A stretch of 64,000 nt of DNA from Simiduia aestuariiviva (GCF_014192475.1 NZ_JACHXZ010000004.1:585625-649624); one strand, 5' to 3'; counted from the stretch's first letter, positions 27,227-37,317 are shown. A program made the numbers and translations. The notes: generated by a model from the letters alone, not told the origin.

Positions 27227-28009
27227 ATGAAGAAGCAACGATTGAAAGCCGTGGCCTTGTCCACAGTGCTTTCTGCAGGCGCACTGATTGGCAGTGTGGC
27301 CCAGGCAGACCAAACCCTGAATGCGATTCTGCAGACAGGCCAAGCTAAAACTACGGCGGCTATGCAGTCTCAGAAGCGTATCGACAAGATCGCTGAAGAA
27401 ACTAACGCGCTGCTGCAGGAATTCAAAACTGTTAACAAGCAGATTGAAGGCTTGCGCGTATACAACGCTCAGCAGGAAAAGCAAATTGCTAACCAGCTGG
27501 TGGTGTTGAATGATCTGGAAGAATCCATCAATCAAGTGACTGTGATGGAGCGTCAAATCCAGCCGCTGATCCTGCGCATGCTGGATGGTTTGGAGCAGTT
27601 CATTAACTTGGACGTGCCTTTCCACTTGGACGAGCGCATGGAGCGAGTTGAGCAGTTGCGCAACAACCAAGAGCGTGCCGACATTACCGTCGCTGAAAAA
27701 TTCCGCCAGGTGCTGGAAGCGTACAAAATCGAATCTGAGTACGGTCGCAAGATCGATACTTACAAAGATACGCTGAACATCGGTGGTGTTGACCGCGAAG
27801 TTAACATCCTCCGCGTAGGCCGTGTTGCCTTGATGTACCAGACTACCGACACCAAGTTGTCCGGTGCCTGGGATGCCCGTCAAAAGGCATGGGTAGAGCT
27901 GGATTCCGGCGAATACCGTTCATCAATCCTGCAAGGTATCAAGATCGCTAAGAAACAAGCGACCAACGATATCATGGGCTTACCGATTCTGGCTCCGGAG
28001 GCTAAATAA
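27227..28009 (+). CDS. DUF3450 family periplasmic coiled-coil protein
   Basis: 260 residues. A signal peptide ends at SVAQADQT. The mature part is mostly alpha-helical coiled coil (LLQEFKTVNKQIEGLRVYNAQQEKQI), then QPLILRMLDGLEQFINLDVPF, the DUF3450 hallmark, and a C-terminal AWDARQKAWVELDSGEYR. DUF3450 genes regularly head TonB2-type exbB-exbD-tonB clusters; the protein probably works in the periplasm with the coiled-coil domain of the next product. The stop overlaps the next start by one base (TAATG). Confidence 0.9.
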   Translation: MKKQRLKAVALSTVLSAGALIGSVAQADQTLNAILQTGQAKTTAAMQSQKRIDKIAEETNALLQEFKTVNKQIEGLRVYNAQQEKQIANQLVVLNDLEESINQVTVMERQIQPLILRMLDGLEQFINLDVPFHLDERMERVEQLRNNQERADITVAEKFRQVLEAYKIESEYGRKIDTYKDTLNIGGVDREVNILRVGRVALMYQTTDTKLSGAWDARQKAWVELDSGEYRSSILQGIKIAKKQATNDIMGLPILAPEAK

Positions 28010-29382
28010 TGAAGATGTTTGCTAAGCGTTGCCTGATCGTTGCAGTCGTAGGCCTGTTCGGCGCCAGCACTGCGTTCGCTCAGGACGACAAAGCCGCCAC
28101 ACTGGACCAACTATTAAAGATGGTTCAAAACTCTAAAATTTCCGAGACCAAGGAACATCAGCAGCGTGAAGCTGAGTTCCGACGCGACAAGGCCAATCAG
28201 CAGTCACTGTTGAATAAAGCCAAGGCCACCAAATTGGCCGAAGAAAAGCGTTCTGAGGAGCTGGAAGCCAAGTACAAGGCTCAGGAAATTCAAGTAGCCG
28301 CTAAGCGCAAGCAGTTGCAAGAGCGTTTGGGTTCCTTGAAGGAGCTGTTTGGTCACTTGACGTCTACCGCAGGTGATCTGCGCTCCAACGTAAACAACTC
28401 TGTTGTTTCCGCTGAGTTGGGCGATCGCACTGAATTCCTCGATGCGCTCATCGACAAGATGAACTCTGCAACCAAGTTGCCTTCAATCGAAGAGATTGAG
28501 CGCCTGTGGTACGAAATGCAGCGTGAAACCATCGAAGGTGGCAATGTCACTAGCTTCCAGGCGAGTGTTATCAAGCCTAACGGTGACAAGCTGAACCAAA
28601 CTGTCGTGCGTATTGGTAACTACAACCTGATCTCTGAAGGTAAGTACTTAAGCTACTCGCCCAAAGACGGCAAGATTGAAGAGCTGGTTCGTCAGCCCGA
28701 TGCACACTTGAGCGGCGCTGCAGCTTTGCAAAATGCAACAGGCGGCTTCACTAAGACCGGCATCGACCCCACGGGTCCTTCTGGTGGCTCACTCTTGTCT
28801 GCACTGATCAACACGCCTTCACTGGAAGAGCGTTGGCATCAAGGTGGCACTGTAGGCTACATCATCTCTGCAGTCGGTGTGTTCGCGGCCCTACTGGCGC
28901 TGTGGCGCTTCATTGTCCTGATGGGCATTTCCGGCAAGGTTAACGCTCAGCTGAAAGCTCAGAAAGCCAACACCAACAACCCACTGGGTCGCGTGTTGAA
29001 AGTGGCTGAAGACAACCCAGGTCTGGACGGTGAAACGCTGGAGCTGAAACTGGAAGAAGCGGTACTGAAAGAGCGTCCCGCTATCGAATCCGGCTTACAG
29101 CTGCTGAAGATCATCTCCATGGTCGCACCGCTACTGGGTCTACTGGGTACCGTTACCGGTATGATCGTGACCTTCCAGGCCATCACCATCTTTGGTGCGG
29201 GCGATCCGAAGGCCATGGCCGGCGGTATTTCTGGTGCTCTGGTAACCACGGTGCTGGGTCTGGTAGTCGCAATTCCGACAGTTTTGATGCACACCCTGGT
29301 TAACACCAAGGCCAAGCGCGTTATCCATATTCTGGATGAGCAGAGCGCTGGTATCATTGCTGAAAACGCCGAAAAGAAGTAG
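28009..29382 (+). CDS. TtpC-like MotA/TolQ/ExbB proton channel protein with periplasmic coiled coil
   Basis: 457 residues. A cleavable signal (TAFAQDDK) is followed by a long periplasmic coiled coil (about 30-140), a globular part, then ExbB-type helices near 285-310, 370-395 and 410-435 with PLLGLLGTVTGMIVTFQ. This is the layout of TtpC, the extra ExbB-like subunit needed by the Vibrio TonB2 system. With the next three products it should form the proton-driven motor that powers outer-membrane receptors. The name TtpC is by architecture, not by a database match. Confidence 0.88.
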   Translation: MKMFAKRCLIVAVVGLFGASTAFAQDDKAATLDQLLKMVQNSKISETKEHQQREAEFRRDKANQQSLLNKAKATKLAEEKRSEELEAKYKAQEIQVAAKRKQLQERLGSLKELFGHLTSTAGDLRSNVNNSVVSAELGDRTEFLDALIDKMNSATKLPSIEEIERLWYEMQRETIEGGNVTSFQASVIKPNGDKLNQTVVRIGNYNLISEGKYLSYSPKDGKIEELVRQPDAHLSGAAALQNATGGFTKTGIDPTGPSGGSLLSALINTPSLEERWHQGGTVGYIISAVGVFAALLALWRFIVLMGISGKVNAQLKAQKANTNNPLGRVLKVAEDNPGLDGETLELKLEEAVLKERPAIESGLQLLKIISMVAPLLGLLGTVTGMIVTFQAITIFGAGDPKAMAGGISGALVTTVLGLVVAIPTVLMHTLVNTKAKRVIHILDEQSAGIIAENAEKK

Positions 29383-29392
29383 GAGATAAACC

Positions 29393-29920
29393 ATGTTGGC
29401 ATTGATGGACGCGCTAGCAGCCATTAACGCCTTTATGGACTCGGGCGGCCCCATCCTTAAATGGATCGCCGTCCTGACCTTTGTCATGTGGACCCTTATT
29501 TTCGAACGGGTTTGGTATTTCAAAGGCAGTCTGAAAGGCGACGTGCAATCTGCACTTGATAGCTGGGAGGCCCGCAAAGAGCGCAAATCCTGGCATGCAC
29601 ATCAGGTGCGGTACGCGCTGATTTCACGCATCTCTGATAAGATCAACGGCAATATGGACATGATCGCAGCAATGGTTGCACTGTGTCCTCTGCTAGGTCT
29701 GCTCGGAACCGTGACGGGGATGATCGAGGTGTTCAACATCCTGGCAGTGACCGGTGGTGGTGATGCCAAATCCATGGCGAGTGGTGTGTCTCAGGCGACC
29801 ATTCCAACCATGGCAGGCATGGTGGCAGCGCTCTCGGGCGTATTTGCCAACACCTTCCTGACCCGTACAGCAGCCAATGAATCCCAGTTGCTGGCCGACC
29901 ATCTCACGATGGATCATTAA
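29393..29920 (+). CDS. exbB: ExbB-type biopolymer transport protein
   Basis: 175 residues with three helices: near 20-40, 100-125 (CPLLGLLGTVTGMIEVFN) and 140-160. It is the short core ExbB of the TonB2 type; ExbB oligomers and ExbD form the proton channel. It begins 10 bases after the TtpC-like gene. Two MotA/TolQ/ExbB proteins in one operon is normal for TonB2-type systems. Confidence 0.93.
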   Translation: MLALMDALAAINAFMDSGGPILKWIAVLTFVMWTLIFERVWYFKGSLKGDVQSALDSWEARKERKSWHAHQVRYALISRISDKINGNMDMIAAMVALCPLLGLLGTVTGMIEVFNILAVTGGGDAKSMASGVSQATIPTMAGMVAALSGVFANTFLTRTAANESQLLADHLTMDH

Positions 29921-29994
29921 TCGCTCCGGCGAGGCCAGGCGAAGCGGTGGGTCCTAGACCCGCCGCCCGTTAACCAGTTACAACGAGAACCGTC

Positions 29995-30396
29995 ATGAGT
30001 AAAAGACCAACCAAAGAAGAGGAAGCCGGTGCGATCGATTTGACGCCCATGCTCGACGTGGTGTTTATCATGTTGATCTTCTTCATCGTGACCGCATCGT
30101 TCATTAAAGAAGCCGGTATTGAAGTTAATCGCCCCGATGCTACGACTAGCATCCTGAAAAAGAATGCCAATATTTTGGTAGCGATTAACGCCAATAACGA
30201 AATCTGGATCTCCAAGCAGCAGGTGGACGTGCGCGACATCAAATCGCATATTGAGCGTTTGCATGCAGAAAACCCCAAAGGGGCGCTGGTGATTCAAGCT
30301 GACAATGATGCTCAAATCGAATTCGTCCAAAAGGTTATCGAGGCCGCGCGTGAAGTGTCTGTTCTCGATGTGTCTGTCGCTACCGAACTGAAGTAA
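29995..30396 (+). CDS. exbD: ExbD-type biopolymer transport protein
   Basis: 133 residues. A short cytoplasmic N-terminus precedes one helix carrying the proton-pathway Asp in TPMLDVVFIMLIFFIV, then a periplasmic domain with ALVIQADNDAQIEFVQ. It is the standard partner of ExbB. The gene starts 74 bases after exbB and lies six bases before tonB. Confidence 0.95.
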   Translation: MSKRPTKEEEAGAIDLTPMLDVVFIMLIFFIVTASFIKEAGIEVNRPDATTSILKKNANILVAINANNEIWISKQQVDVRDIKSHIERLHAENPKGALVIQADNDAQIEFVQKVIEAAREVSVLDVSVATELK

Positions 30397-30402
30397 CTCG
30401 CT

Positions 30403-31011
30403 ATGAACATCTTAAAAATTGGTGTAGCAGCGGCACTGGCAGCGGCTACCACAGCAGGATTAATCTTCCTGATGCACTTTTTGATTCAGATGAACGTCAC
30501 TGAACCAAAAGATGTGGAAGACATCAAGGTCGTGGATATCCACATGCCTGACCGCGAAATCAAAACCGAGTACGACACCGAACCGGCTGTAAAGCCAGAC
30601 GATCCACAAAATCCTCCGCCAGAAATGCCGGAAATGGATTTTGATACTCCCGATCTAAACCCTAACGCCATCAACATGGGCGCACCAAGATTGGCTGCGA
30701 ACTTAAAAGTGGGTGGAATTGGTGGTTTTGCCAGCGATGGCGAATATCTCCCGATCGTTAAGGTGCAGCCTGTATACCCACGTCGTGCGTTACAGCGTGG
30801 TATTGAAGGTTACGTAATTGTGGAGTTTGTGGTTACCAAAAATGGCTCCGTGCGCGACCCAGTTGTTATCGAAGCTGACCCTGAAGGTGTATTTGATCGC
30901 GCGGCGATGAAAGCGGCCCTCAAATTCAAATACAAACCTCGGGTTGTTGATGGCGAACCCATCGAAGTACCCGGTGTACGTAACAAAATTTCCTTCGCGA
31001 TTGCGAAGTAA
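30403..31011 (+). CDS. tonB: TonB energy transducer (TonB2 type)
   Basis: 202 residues, short like TonB2 proteins. One N-terminal membrane helix is followed by a periplasmic linker with only a modest Pro-rich segment (DDPQNPPPEMPEM) and the TonB C-terminal domain with VQPVYPRRALQRGIEGYVIVEF, where the YP motif contacts receptor TonB boxes. The product should carry energy from ExbB/ExbD to receptors such as the one at 32516-35143. Confidence 0.95.
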   Translation: MNILKIGVAAALAAATTAGLIFLMHFLIQMNVTEPKDVEDIKVVDIHMPDREIKTEYDTEPAVKPDDPQNPPPEMPEMDFDTPDLNPNAINMGAPRLAANLKVGGIGGFASDGEYLPIVKVQPVYPRRALQRGIEGYVIVEFVVTKNGSVRDPVVIEADPEGVFDRAAMKAALKFKYKPRVVDGEPIEVPGVRNKISFAIAK

Positions 31012-31026
31012 CTGACGGGAGTGACT

Positions 31027-32373
31027 ATGAACGTTAAAACAGCAGTTACCCGCATCGTCAGAAATGCCCTGTTTGCTGCGCCAATATTGTTAGCGCCAGC
31101 GCTAACGGGTGTGGTGTTGCAAGACAGCGCTCTGACGAAATACGCGACCACCGGTGTTGCATTTGCGCAGGACGACAAGCCGAAAAATACGCAAAAGACG
31201 CGTAAGACCCCGGCATTGCGTGAAAACGTCTATAAGAAGCTCGCAGAAATTCAGGTGTTTGCCGATGCAGGCGACTGGAATGGCGCGCTGAAAGAACTGA
31301 ACGACGTCAAAGAAGATAGTGGTAAGTGGAACGGCTATGAGCTTGCTCAGCTAAACAACTACTATGGCTTTGTGTATTACTCATTGGAGCGCTATGCAGA
31401 AGCGTTGCGCGCCTATGAGCGCGTTGTATCCAACCCCGACGATATTCCCGTTGGATTGGAAACGGCGACCTTGTACACCATGGCCCAGTTGTACTTCATC
31501 CAAGAAGACTACCCTAAAGCCATTGAGGTTTTGACGCGCTGGATGGAAGCGTCGCCCATCGTGGGTGCTGACGCCTATGTGCTGCGTGGCCAAGCCTATT
31601 ATTCTTTGAACAATTTTAACAAGGCGTTGCCCGATATCAATTGGGCAGTCAACGACTACGAATCCAAGGGTAAGGTACCCAAGGAAAACTGGTTCGCCTT
31701 GCAGCGTGCAATTTATTACGAGAAGGGCGACAACAAAAAAGTTGTTCAAATTCTTGAGAAGCTGGTGAAGCACTACCCGAAAGCGTCCTATTGGCGTCAG
31801 CTTGGCGGTATGTACGGCGCAGTAAATCGCGAGAGAGACCAGCTGCACGCACTGGAGGCTGCCTACCTTATGGGTGCGGTCACCAATGACAAAGAGTTAC
31901 TCAACATTGCCTATTTGTTCTTGGGTGAAGAGGTGCCATACAAGGCCGCCAAAATCATCGACAAGGGCATAAAAGACAAGCGCATTGAGCCAACTTCAAA
32001 GAACCTTGAGACCCTCGCTGCTGCTTTGCGTATGGCTCAGGAAGTTAAAGAATCATTGCCAGTTATGGAGCGCGCCGCTGCTAAGTCAGATACCGGTGAT
32101 CTGTATGCACGATTGGCCGGCATTTATCTGGACAATGATATGTTCGATAAAGCCATTGATTCCGGCGAGGTTGCGCTAAAGCGCAAAGGCATTAAGCGCG
32201 AAGATCAACTGCAAATTGTTTTGGGCATGTCCCACGTCAATAAAAAGCAGTATGACTCAGCTATTAAGGCCTTCAAAAAAGCCGCTGAAGACAAGCGCTC
32301 CGCTAAGTTTGCGCGACAGTGGATTCAGTATGCGGAGAGTGAGCGCGAACGCGAAAAGCAATTAGCACTCTAA
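31027..32373 (+). CDS. Secreted TPR-repeat protein of the TonB2 operon
   Basis: About 448 residues. An N-terminal hydrophobic stretch ends at VAFAQDDK, so the protein is periplasmic or anchored. The rest is tetratricopeptide repeats, for instance YYGFVYYSLERYAEALRAYE and AQLYFIQEDYPKAIEVL. TPR proteins close many DUF3450/TonB2 operons and may act as scaffolds for the complex. I chose the ATG at 31027 because GGGAG lies five bases upstream; the frame also has a GTG at 31021. A terminator follows 20 bases after the stop. Confidence 0.88.
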   Translation: MNVKTAVTRIVRNALFAAPILLAPALTGVVLQDSALTKYATTGVAFAQDDKPKNTQKTRKTPALRENVYKKLAEIQVFADAGDWNGALKELNDVKEDSGKWNGYELAQLNNYYGFVYYSLERYAEALRAYERVVSNPDDIPVGLETATLYTMAQLYFIQEDYPKAIEVLTRWMEASPIVGADAYVLRGQAYYSLNNFNKALPDINWAVNDYESKGKVPKENWFALQRAIYYEKGDNKKVVQILEKLVKHYPKASYWRQLGGMYGAVNRERDQLHALEAAYLMGAVTNDKELLNIAYLFLGEEVPYKAAKIIDKGIKDKRIEPTSKNLETLAAALRMAQEVKESLPVMERAAAKSDTGDLYARLAGIYLDNDMFDKAIDSGEVALKRKGIKREDQLQIVLGMSHVNKKQYDSAIKAFKKAAEDKRSAKFARQWIQYAESEREREKQLAL

Positions 32374-32392
32374 CTTCTCTGGATGGAAAAAT

Positions 32393-32420
32393 AAAAAAGC
32401 CGGCTTATGCCGGCTTTTTT
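32393..32420 (+). terminator. Bidirectional terminator after the TonB operon
   Basis: GCCGGC and GCCGGC pair around TTAT, flanked by six A and six T. It can stop transcription from both the TonB operon and the convergent receptor gene. Confidence 0.92.
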
Positions 32421-32469
32421 ATGTTTTCAATATCGATCTATCGATGACCTTTAGTACTCATAAGAAGAC

Positions 32470-32510
32470 AGTAAAAAGTGGTATTGAATTAATTCAATAC
32501 CACTTTTACT
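32470..32510. repeat. 41-base near-perfect palindrome between convergent genes
   Basis: The left arm (32470-32490) and right arm (32491-32510) are complementary over 20 bases with a single extra A in the left arm and no loop. It lies five bases beyond the stop of the TonB-dependent receptor. It may act as a second terminator or an mRNA 3'-end stabiliser for the receptor transcript. Confidence 0.8.
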
Positions 32511-32515
32511 AGCGA

Positions 32516-35143
32516 TTAAAAGCTATAGGTCATCTTACCGTAGACAAAACGACCGCGCGGGCTGTGTTGTCCAGAGACATAGCCATAGAGGTCGGAGTCA
32601 CCGTCACCGATGGCGAATGGTACGTCTTCATCCATGGCGTTATCGACGCCAAAGGATAAGTGCACATTTTCAATGCCGGTATAGCGGGCTTGTAAATTGA
32701 GCGTGACGAACGCATCTACCGTGCGTGAGGTATTGGTGTCGTAGTCAGCGGTGCCATCAAAATCGATATCTGGCGTATCTTCGAATTCACCGGTGTAGTT
32801 GATACTCGCCGTTAAACCAAAGTTGTCCATATCCCAGTCACCGGCGGCAACCCAGCGGTGTTGTGGATACTCGTACTCACCTGCCAGATCAGTGGTCTTA
32901 AAGCTGCTGCCGTCTGCGCTAAGTTCCACGCGCTCGAACTCAACGAGATAGGAGTAATCCATACGGAGACTGAGATCGCCGCCAGCAACATTCAAACCAC
33001 CGTAGCGCGCTGCTAAATCAATGCCGGTCACACTCTGTTCACCGATGTTGATAAAGCCGCTATTAATGGACTGCAGTGCGCCTAAGCTTTCGCCCGGCAA
33101 AGCCGCTGAGCGCACACACACTGTGCTGTTTTGTGTGCCACAGAACTGGGTGTAAATGTAGCCAAAGGGTACTTCATCAATCTTGCCTTCCTGCGTGATG
33201 TTCCAGTAGTCCATAGATAACTGAAGATCATCTACGGGCTCGTAAACTACGCCGAAGTTAAACGACTCCGATTCTTCAGCTTCTAGCTCTGGGTTGCCAG
33301 CAAAGATGATCGTGTAATCAGTGCTGGTGCAGTAGGCGGGGTTAATGGCGCAACCGTAGGTATCTACGAAAAACTGTGATTCCTGCGATGGGCCAAGGCC
33401 TATTTGAGCAAGAGAGGGTGCACGGAAGCCTGTGCCCCAAGAGCCGCGAACAGACAAGGTGTCATTGATAGTCCAGCGTCCGTTTACCATTGGATTTACG
33501 GAGGAGCCGAAATCGCTGTAGTCATCGTAACGACCTGCCACTGTCACATCAAAGTTGTCTAGCACTGGCAGGGCCATTTCTACGTAAGCAGATGTAATAT
33601 CGCGACTCGCCGAAGCCGACACAGACTCAGTACCAAAAATCAGGCCGCGTTGAAATTGATCATCCGGGGTATCGGAAGCCTTCTCTTCGCGGTATTCAAC
33701 ACCGGCAGCCATTGCCGCGGTTCCACCAGAAAGGTCAAATAATTCACCGCTAACATTGAAGTCAAATGCGGTCATATGCGATGTGCCGAGTCGCACTAGG
33801 CTCGTGGTGATGGAGTTGATGACGCTGTCAGGATTTTGCGCTGCGCCAAATGGATTGTAGCGACCCGCATCGATTTCCTGCTGCAGTAGATCGGTACGCA
33901 CCCAACCCTGTGAGCGGTTACCCGTTTGCATAGATTCGCTGCGTGCACGTTGAACAGTGGTCTCCCAGGTCCAACCATTGACTTCACCGCGAAGTCCGAA
34001 CACACCGCGTAAATTGTCGGTTTCGATATCCCATTCCCGTGCGCCCGCATCCACGGTACGGTAGCGACCAACATCCAACGTTGTTGCGCCAGTGTATGGG
34101 TTGTCGGGGTGCGTCACAGGCACTGTGAGTGCTGCGCTTTCATCGAGTGGCGTCGGCGCGCCACGGGCCATTGAGGTATTGTGTTGTACGGCAATTTCAG
34201 TAAAAAATTCAATGCCGTCTGTGATGTCAGTGTGGCCCATTACCGTAAGGCCGGTGCGCTCGGCGGCGGGCGTTAATACATTCCATGGGCCGTAATCGTA
34301 AACACAGGTCTGACCAGCTGCATTTTCTGGTGGGCAGGCAGGGTCAATTGTCGTAGTGCCATCTACAATGAAGCGGCCTGGATAACCCCTCGAAGAACGG
34401 AAGTCCATGCCGCCGTTTGCTGATTGGTTTGCGGTGCCTAAGCGCCCCCGATCTTTATTCATCAAAGATGAGTTACTGAAGTGATCAAAAATCAGTGTCA
34501 AGTTCGAGTCGTTGGCGCCGTTTACGCCCCAGATGGCAGAGAAAGTACGTTCGTCATTGTGTGTATCTGTGGTGTCACCGTAACCGACAGATACTTCTGC
34601 ACCTTCGAAATCATTGCGCAATACGATGTTGACTACACCGGCTACTGCATCAGAACCGTAAATGGCTGACGCCCCATCTTTCAACACTTCGACGCGCTCA
34701 ATGGCGCCAACGGGAATGGCGTTGATATCAACAAAGTTGGTAGTGATGCCTTCAGCGAATGCACTGATGGCTACGCGACGACCGTTGACTAATACCAATG
34801 TCGCGTCTGCACCCATGCCGCGCAGACTTACGGCTGCTGCGCCGTTGGCTGTAGAGTCTTGGTTGTTACCACGCGTTGAAAAGGTGCCGTTGCCGGCGGC
34901 GGGAGACTTTTCAAAAAGTTGTTGGAGATTGTTGTAGCCAGACTTTTCAATCGTGTCTCTGTCAAAAACCTCAACCGGAGTAGGGCTATTAAAGTCTGCG
35001 CCGCGCGCGATGCGCGAACCTACCACGGTAACTTCTTCAATCGATTTTTCATCTTGCGCGACTGCGCCAAACGGTGTGATCGCCAGTGCGGCCAAAACAG
35101 CTGTGCACAGCGTTTTACGAGGGAATAGCGAGTGATGTTCCAT
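32516..35143 (-). CDS. TonB-dependent outer-membrane receptor
   Basis: About 875 residues. A signal peptide ends at FGAVAQDEK, a TonB-box-like stretch (IEEVTVVGSRI) follows, then a plug domain with NGRRVAISAF and VLKDGASAIYGSDAVAGVVNI, and a 22-strand-type barrel ending in the aromatic YGKMTYSF. Large receptors of this type in marine gammaproteobacteria import siderophores, cobalamin or carbohydrate fragments; the substrate cannot be told. ATG 35143 has AAGGG upstream; a GTG lies 18 bases earlier. It converges on the TonB2 operon, which probably energises it. The leader contains an imperfect GC-rich inverted repeat near 35194-35213. Confidence 0.92.
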   Translation of the reverse strand: MEHHSLFPRKTLCTAVLAALAITPFGAVAQDEKSIEEVTVVGSRIARGADFNSPTPVEVFDRDTIEKSGYNNLQQLFEKSPAAGNGTFSTRGNNQDSTANGAAAVSLRGMGADATLVLVNGRRVAISAFAEGITTNFVDINAIPVGAIERVEVLKDGASAIYGSDAVAGVVNIVLRNDFEGAEVSVGYGDTTDTHNDERTFSAIWGVNGANDSNLTLIFDHFSNSSLMNKDRGRLGTANQSANGGMDFRSSRGYPGRFIVDGTTTIDPACPPENAAGQTCVYDYGPWNVLTPAAERTGLTVMGHTDITDGIEFFTEIAVQHNTSMARGAPTPLDESAALTVPVTHPDNPYTGATTLDVGRYRTVDAGAREWDIETDNLRGVFGLRGEVNGWTWETTVQRARSESMQTGNRSQGWVRTDLLQQEIDAGRYNPFGAAQNPDSVINSITTSLVRLGTSHMTAFDFNVSGELFDLSGGTAAMAAGVEYREEKASDTPDDQFQRGLIFGTESVSASASRDITSAYVEMALPVLDNFDVTVAGRYDDYSDFGSSVNPMVNGRWTINDTLSVRGSWGTGFRAPSLAQIGLGPSQESQFFVDTYGCAINPAYCTSTDYTIIFAGNPELEAEESESFNFGVVYEPVDDLQLSMDYWNITQEGKIDEVPFGYIYTQFCGTQNSTVCVRSAALPGESLGALQSINSGFINIGEQSVTGIDLAARYGGLNVAGGDLSLRMDYSYLVEFERVELSADGSSFKTTDLAGEYEYPQHRWVAAGDWDMDNFGLTASINYTGEFEDTPDIDFDGTADYDTNTSRTVDAFVTLNLQARYTGIENVHLSFGVDNAMDEDVPFAIGDGDSDLYGYVSGQHSPRGRFVYGKMTYSF

Positions 35144-35308
35144 GAGGATTACCCTTTCCACAAATTAGTATTATGTTGCGGTCCGTAAATGGGCCGCGCC
35201 TAAAACTAACAGGGTATGAGGGTTGTGACAATGTATTGCGGTGGACTGCAAAAAAATGCGATTGATGGGTCAAGTTTACACAAAAAAATTACTAATTAGC
35301 TGGCGGAT

Positions 35309-35342
35309 CTAGCCATCTATTACGTAGGTATTAGATGGCTAG
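35309..35342. repeat. 11-base inverted repeat with 12-base spacer upstream of the receptor gene
   Basis: CTAGCCATCTA at 35309-35319 is the exact complement of TAGATGGCTAG at 35332-35342. It lies between ilvD and the TonB-dependent receptor, both on the minus strand. No T-tract follows, so it may be an operator or a leader hairpin instead of a terminator. Confidence 0.6.
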
Positions 35343-35369
35343 AGAAATTCGAGAATTCGATTAGAAAAA

Positions 35370-37211
35370 TTAGAGTTTACTTAAATCGCGCACCGCACCT
35401 TTATCGGCACTGGTCGCCAAGAGCGCATAGGCTTTCAGTGAGGCAGACACTTTTCTTGGCCGCTGCTTGCGTGGTTTCCACGCGTCTGCACCGCGGGCTT
35501 CTTCCTCGGCACGACGTTGTGCTATTTCTGAATCGGTGAGCTTGACGTTGATGGTGCGCGCGGGAATATCGATTCGAATGACGTCTCCGGTTTTCACCAG
35601 ACCGATGGCGCCACCCGCCGCCGCCTCAGGTGACACGTGCCCGATACTCAAGCCCGATGTGCCGCCGGAAAAACGACCATCTGTGAGCAGGGCGCACTGC
35701 TTGCCCAACCCCTTGGATTTCAAATAGCTGGTGGGATAAAGCATTTCTTGCATTCCCGGCCCGCCCTTGGGCCCCTCGTAGCGAATGATGACGATGTCAC
35801 CTGCGTTAACCCTGCCATCGAGAATATCCGCCACTGCGTCCTCCTGGCTTTCGACAACGTAGGCAGTGCCCTCGAACACCCAAATGTCTTCGTCCACCCC
35901 AGATGTTTTAACCACGCAACCATCCACTGCGATGTTGCCGGTGAGCACGGCCAGGCCGCCCTCCTTGCTGTAGGCGTGAGCGACATTGCGGATGCAACCT
36001 TGTTCGCGGTCGCCGTCGAGACTGGGCCAGCGCGTGCTCTGCGAGAAAGCCGTTTGGGTGGGGATGCCAGCGGGACCGGCCATATAAAACTTCGCCACCG
36101 CACTATCGTTTGATTGCACGATGTCCCACCGAGCAAGTGCGTCGCCCAAGGTGTCGCTGTGGACCGTGGGCACGCTGGTATCGAGCAAACCGGCGCGTGC
36201 TAGCTCACCTAAAATTCCAAAAACACCCCCTGCGCGATGTACATCTTCCATGTGGTATTTCGGGGTGTTGGGCGCGACCTTGCACAGTTGCGGAATTTTT
36301 CGAGAGAGCACATCAATTTTTTTCATATCAAAATCGATGCCGCCCTCTTGTGCCGCGGCTAACAAATGCAAAATGGTATTGGTGGAACCGCCCATGGCGA
36401 TGTCCAGTGCCATGGCATTGTTGAACGCGGAAACTGAGGCAATGTTGCGTGGCAGCAGGTGCTCTTCGTTGCCTTCGTAATAGCGCTTGGTGATATCGAC
36501 GATGCGGCGGCCGGCCTCTAAAAATAATTGTTCTCGGTCGGCGTGGGTGGCGAGTAGTGAGCCATTGCCTGGCAGCGACAACCCCAGCGCCTCGGTCAAA
36601 CAGTTCATAGAATTGGCGGTAAACATACCCGAACAGGAGCCGCAGGTTGGGCAGGCGGAGCGCTCGTAGGCATCAACCTGCTCGTCGGTGGCATTACTGT
36701 CGGCTGCGATGACCATGGCATCCACTAAATCCAACTTGTGCTCAGACAACTTCGTTTTACCGGCCTCCATAGGCCCGCCGGAGACGAATACCACGGGAAT
36801 GTTCAGGCGCATAGCCGCCATCAGCATACCGGGCGTGATTTTGTCGCAGTTAGAAATGCAGACCAAAGCGTCAGCGCAATGGGCGTTGACCATATACTCG
36901 ACGCTGTCGGCAATAATGTCCCGCGAGGGCAGGCTATACAGCATGCCATCGTGCCCCATGGCGATGCCGTCATCGACGGCGATGGTGTTAAATTCTTTGG
37001 CCACGCCGCCGGCCTGTTCAATTTCTCGGGCCACCAATTGCCCCATGTCTTTCAGGTGCACGTGGCCAGGTACAAATTGTGTAAAAGAGTTAGCTACAGC
37101 AATAATCGGCTTTTGAAAATCGTCGTCCTTCATGCCCGTGGCACGCCAAAGCGCGCGCGCGCCCGCCATGTTGCGACCGTGAGTTGAGGTTTTAGAACGA
37201 TAGACTGGCAT
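35370..37211 (-). CDS. ilvD: Dihydroxy-acid dehydratase
   Basis: 613 residues. IlvD performs the dehydration step in isoleucine, valine and pantothenate synthesis using an Fe-S cluster. [28 protein letters not shown], the cysteine motifs [12 protein letters not shown] and [17 protein letters not shown], and [18 protein letters not shown] are present. I chose the ATG at 37211; an in-frame ATG at 37259 adds an atypical N-terminus. It is the last gene before a 226-base region holding the 35309 inverted repeat. The branched-chain aminotransferase ilvE is encoded at 47989. Confidence 0.97.
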   Translation of the reverse strand: MPVYRSKTSTHGRNMAGARALWRATGMKDDDFQKPIIAVANSFTQFVPGHVHLKDMGQLVAREIEQAGGVAKEFNTIAVDDGIAMGHDGMLYSLPSRDIIADSVEYMVNAHCADALVCISNCDKITPGMLMAAMRLNIPVVFVSGGPMEAGKTKLSEHKLDLVDAMVIAADSNATDEQVDAYERSACPTCGSCSGMFTANSMNCLTEALGLSLPGNGSLLATHADREQLFLEAGRRIVDITKRYYEGNEEHLLPRNIASVSAFNNAMALDIAMGGSTNTILHLLAAAQEGGIDFDMKKIDVLSRKIPQLCKVAPNTPKYHMEDVHRAGGVFGILGELARAGLLDTSVPTVHSDTLGDALARWDIVQSNDSAVAKFYMAGPAGIPTQTAFSQSTRWPSLDGDREQGCIRNVAHAYSKEGGLAVLTGNIAVDGCVVKTSGVDEDIWVFEGTAYVVESQEDAVADILDGRVNAGDIVIIRYEGPKGGPGMQEMLYPTSYLKSKGLGKQCALLTDGRFSGGTSGLSIGHVSPEAAAGGAIGLVKTGDVIRIDIPARTINVKLTDSEIAQRRAEEEARGADAWKPRKQRPRKVSASLKAYALLATSADKGAVRDLSKL

Positions 37212-37317
37212 TGCGCACTCCGAAACTAAACTGAGACAGCGGGAAAGGCCGGCCAGCATACCAGAATCTTGAGTGTTGGCCGACCCTTTAAGTTGGCGTT
37301 TTTAGCAGCAAAATTAC

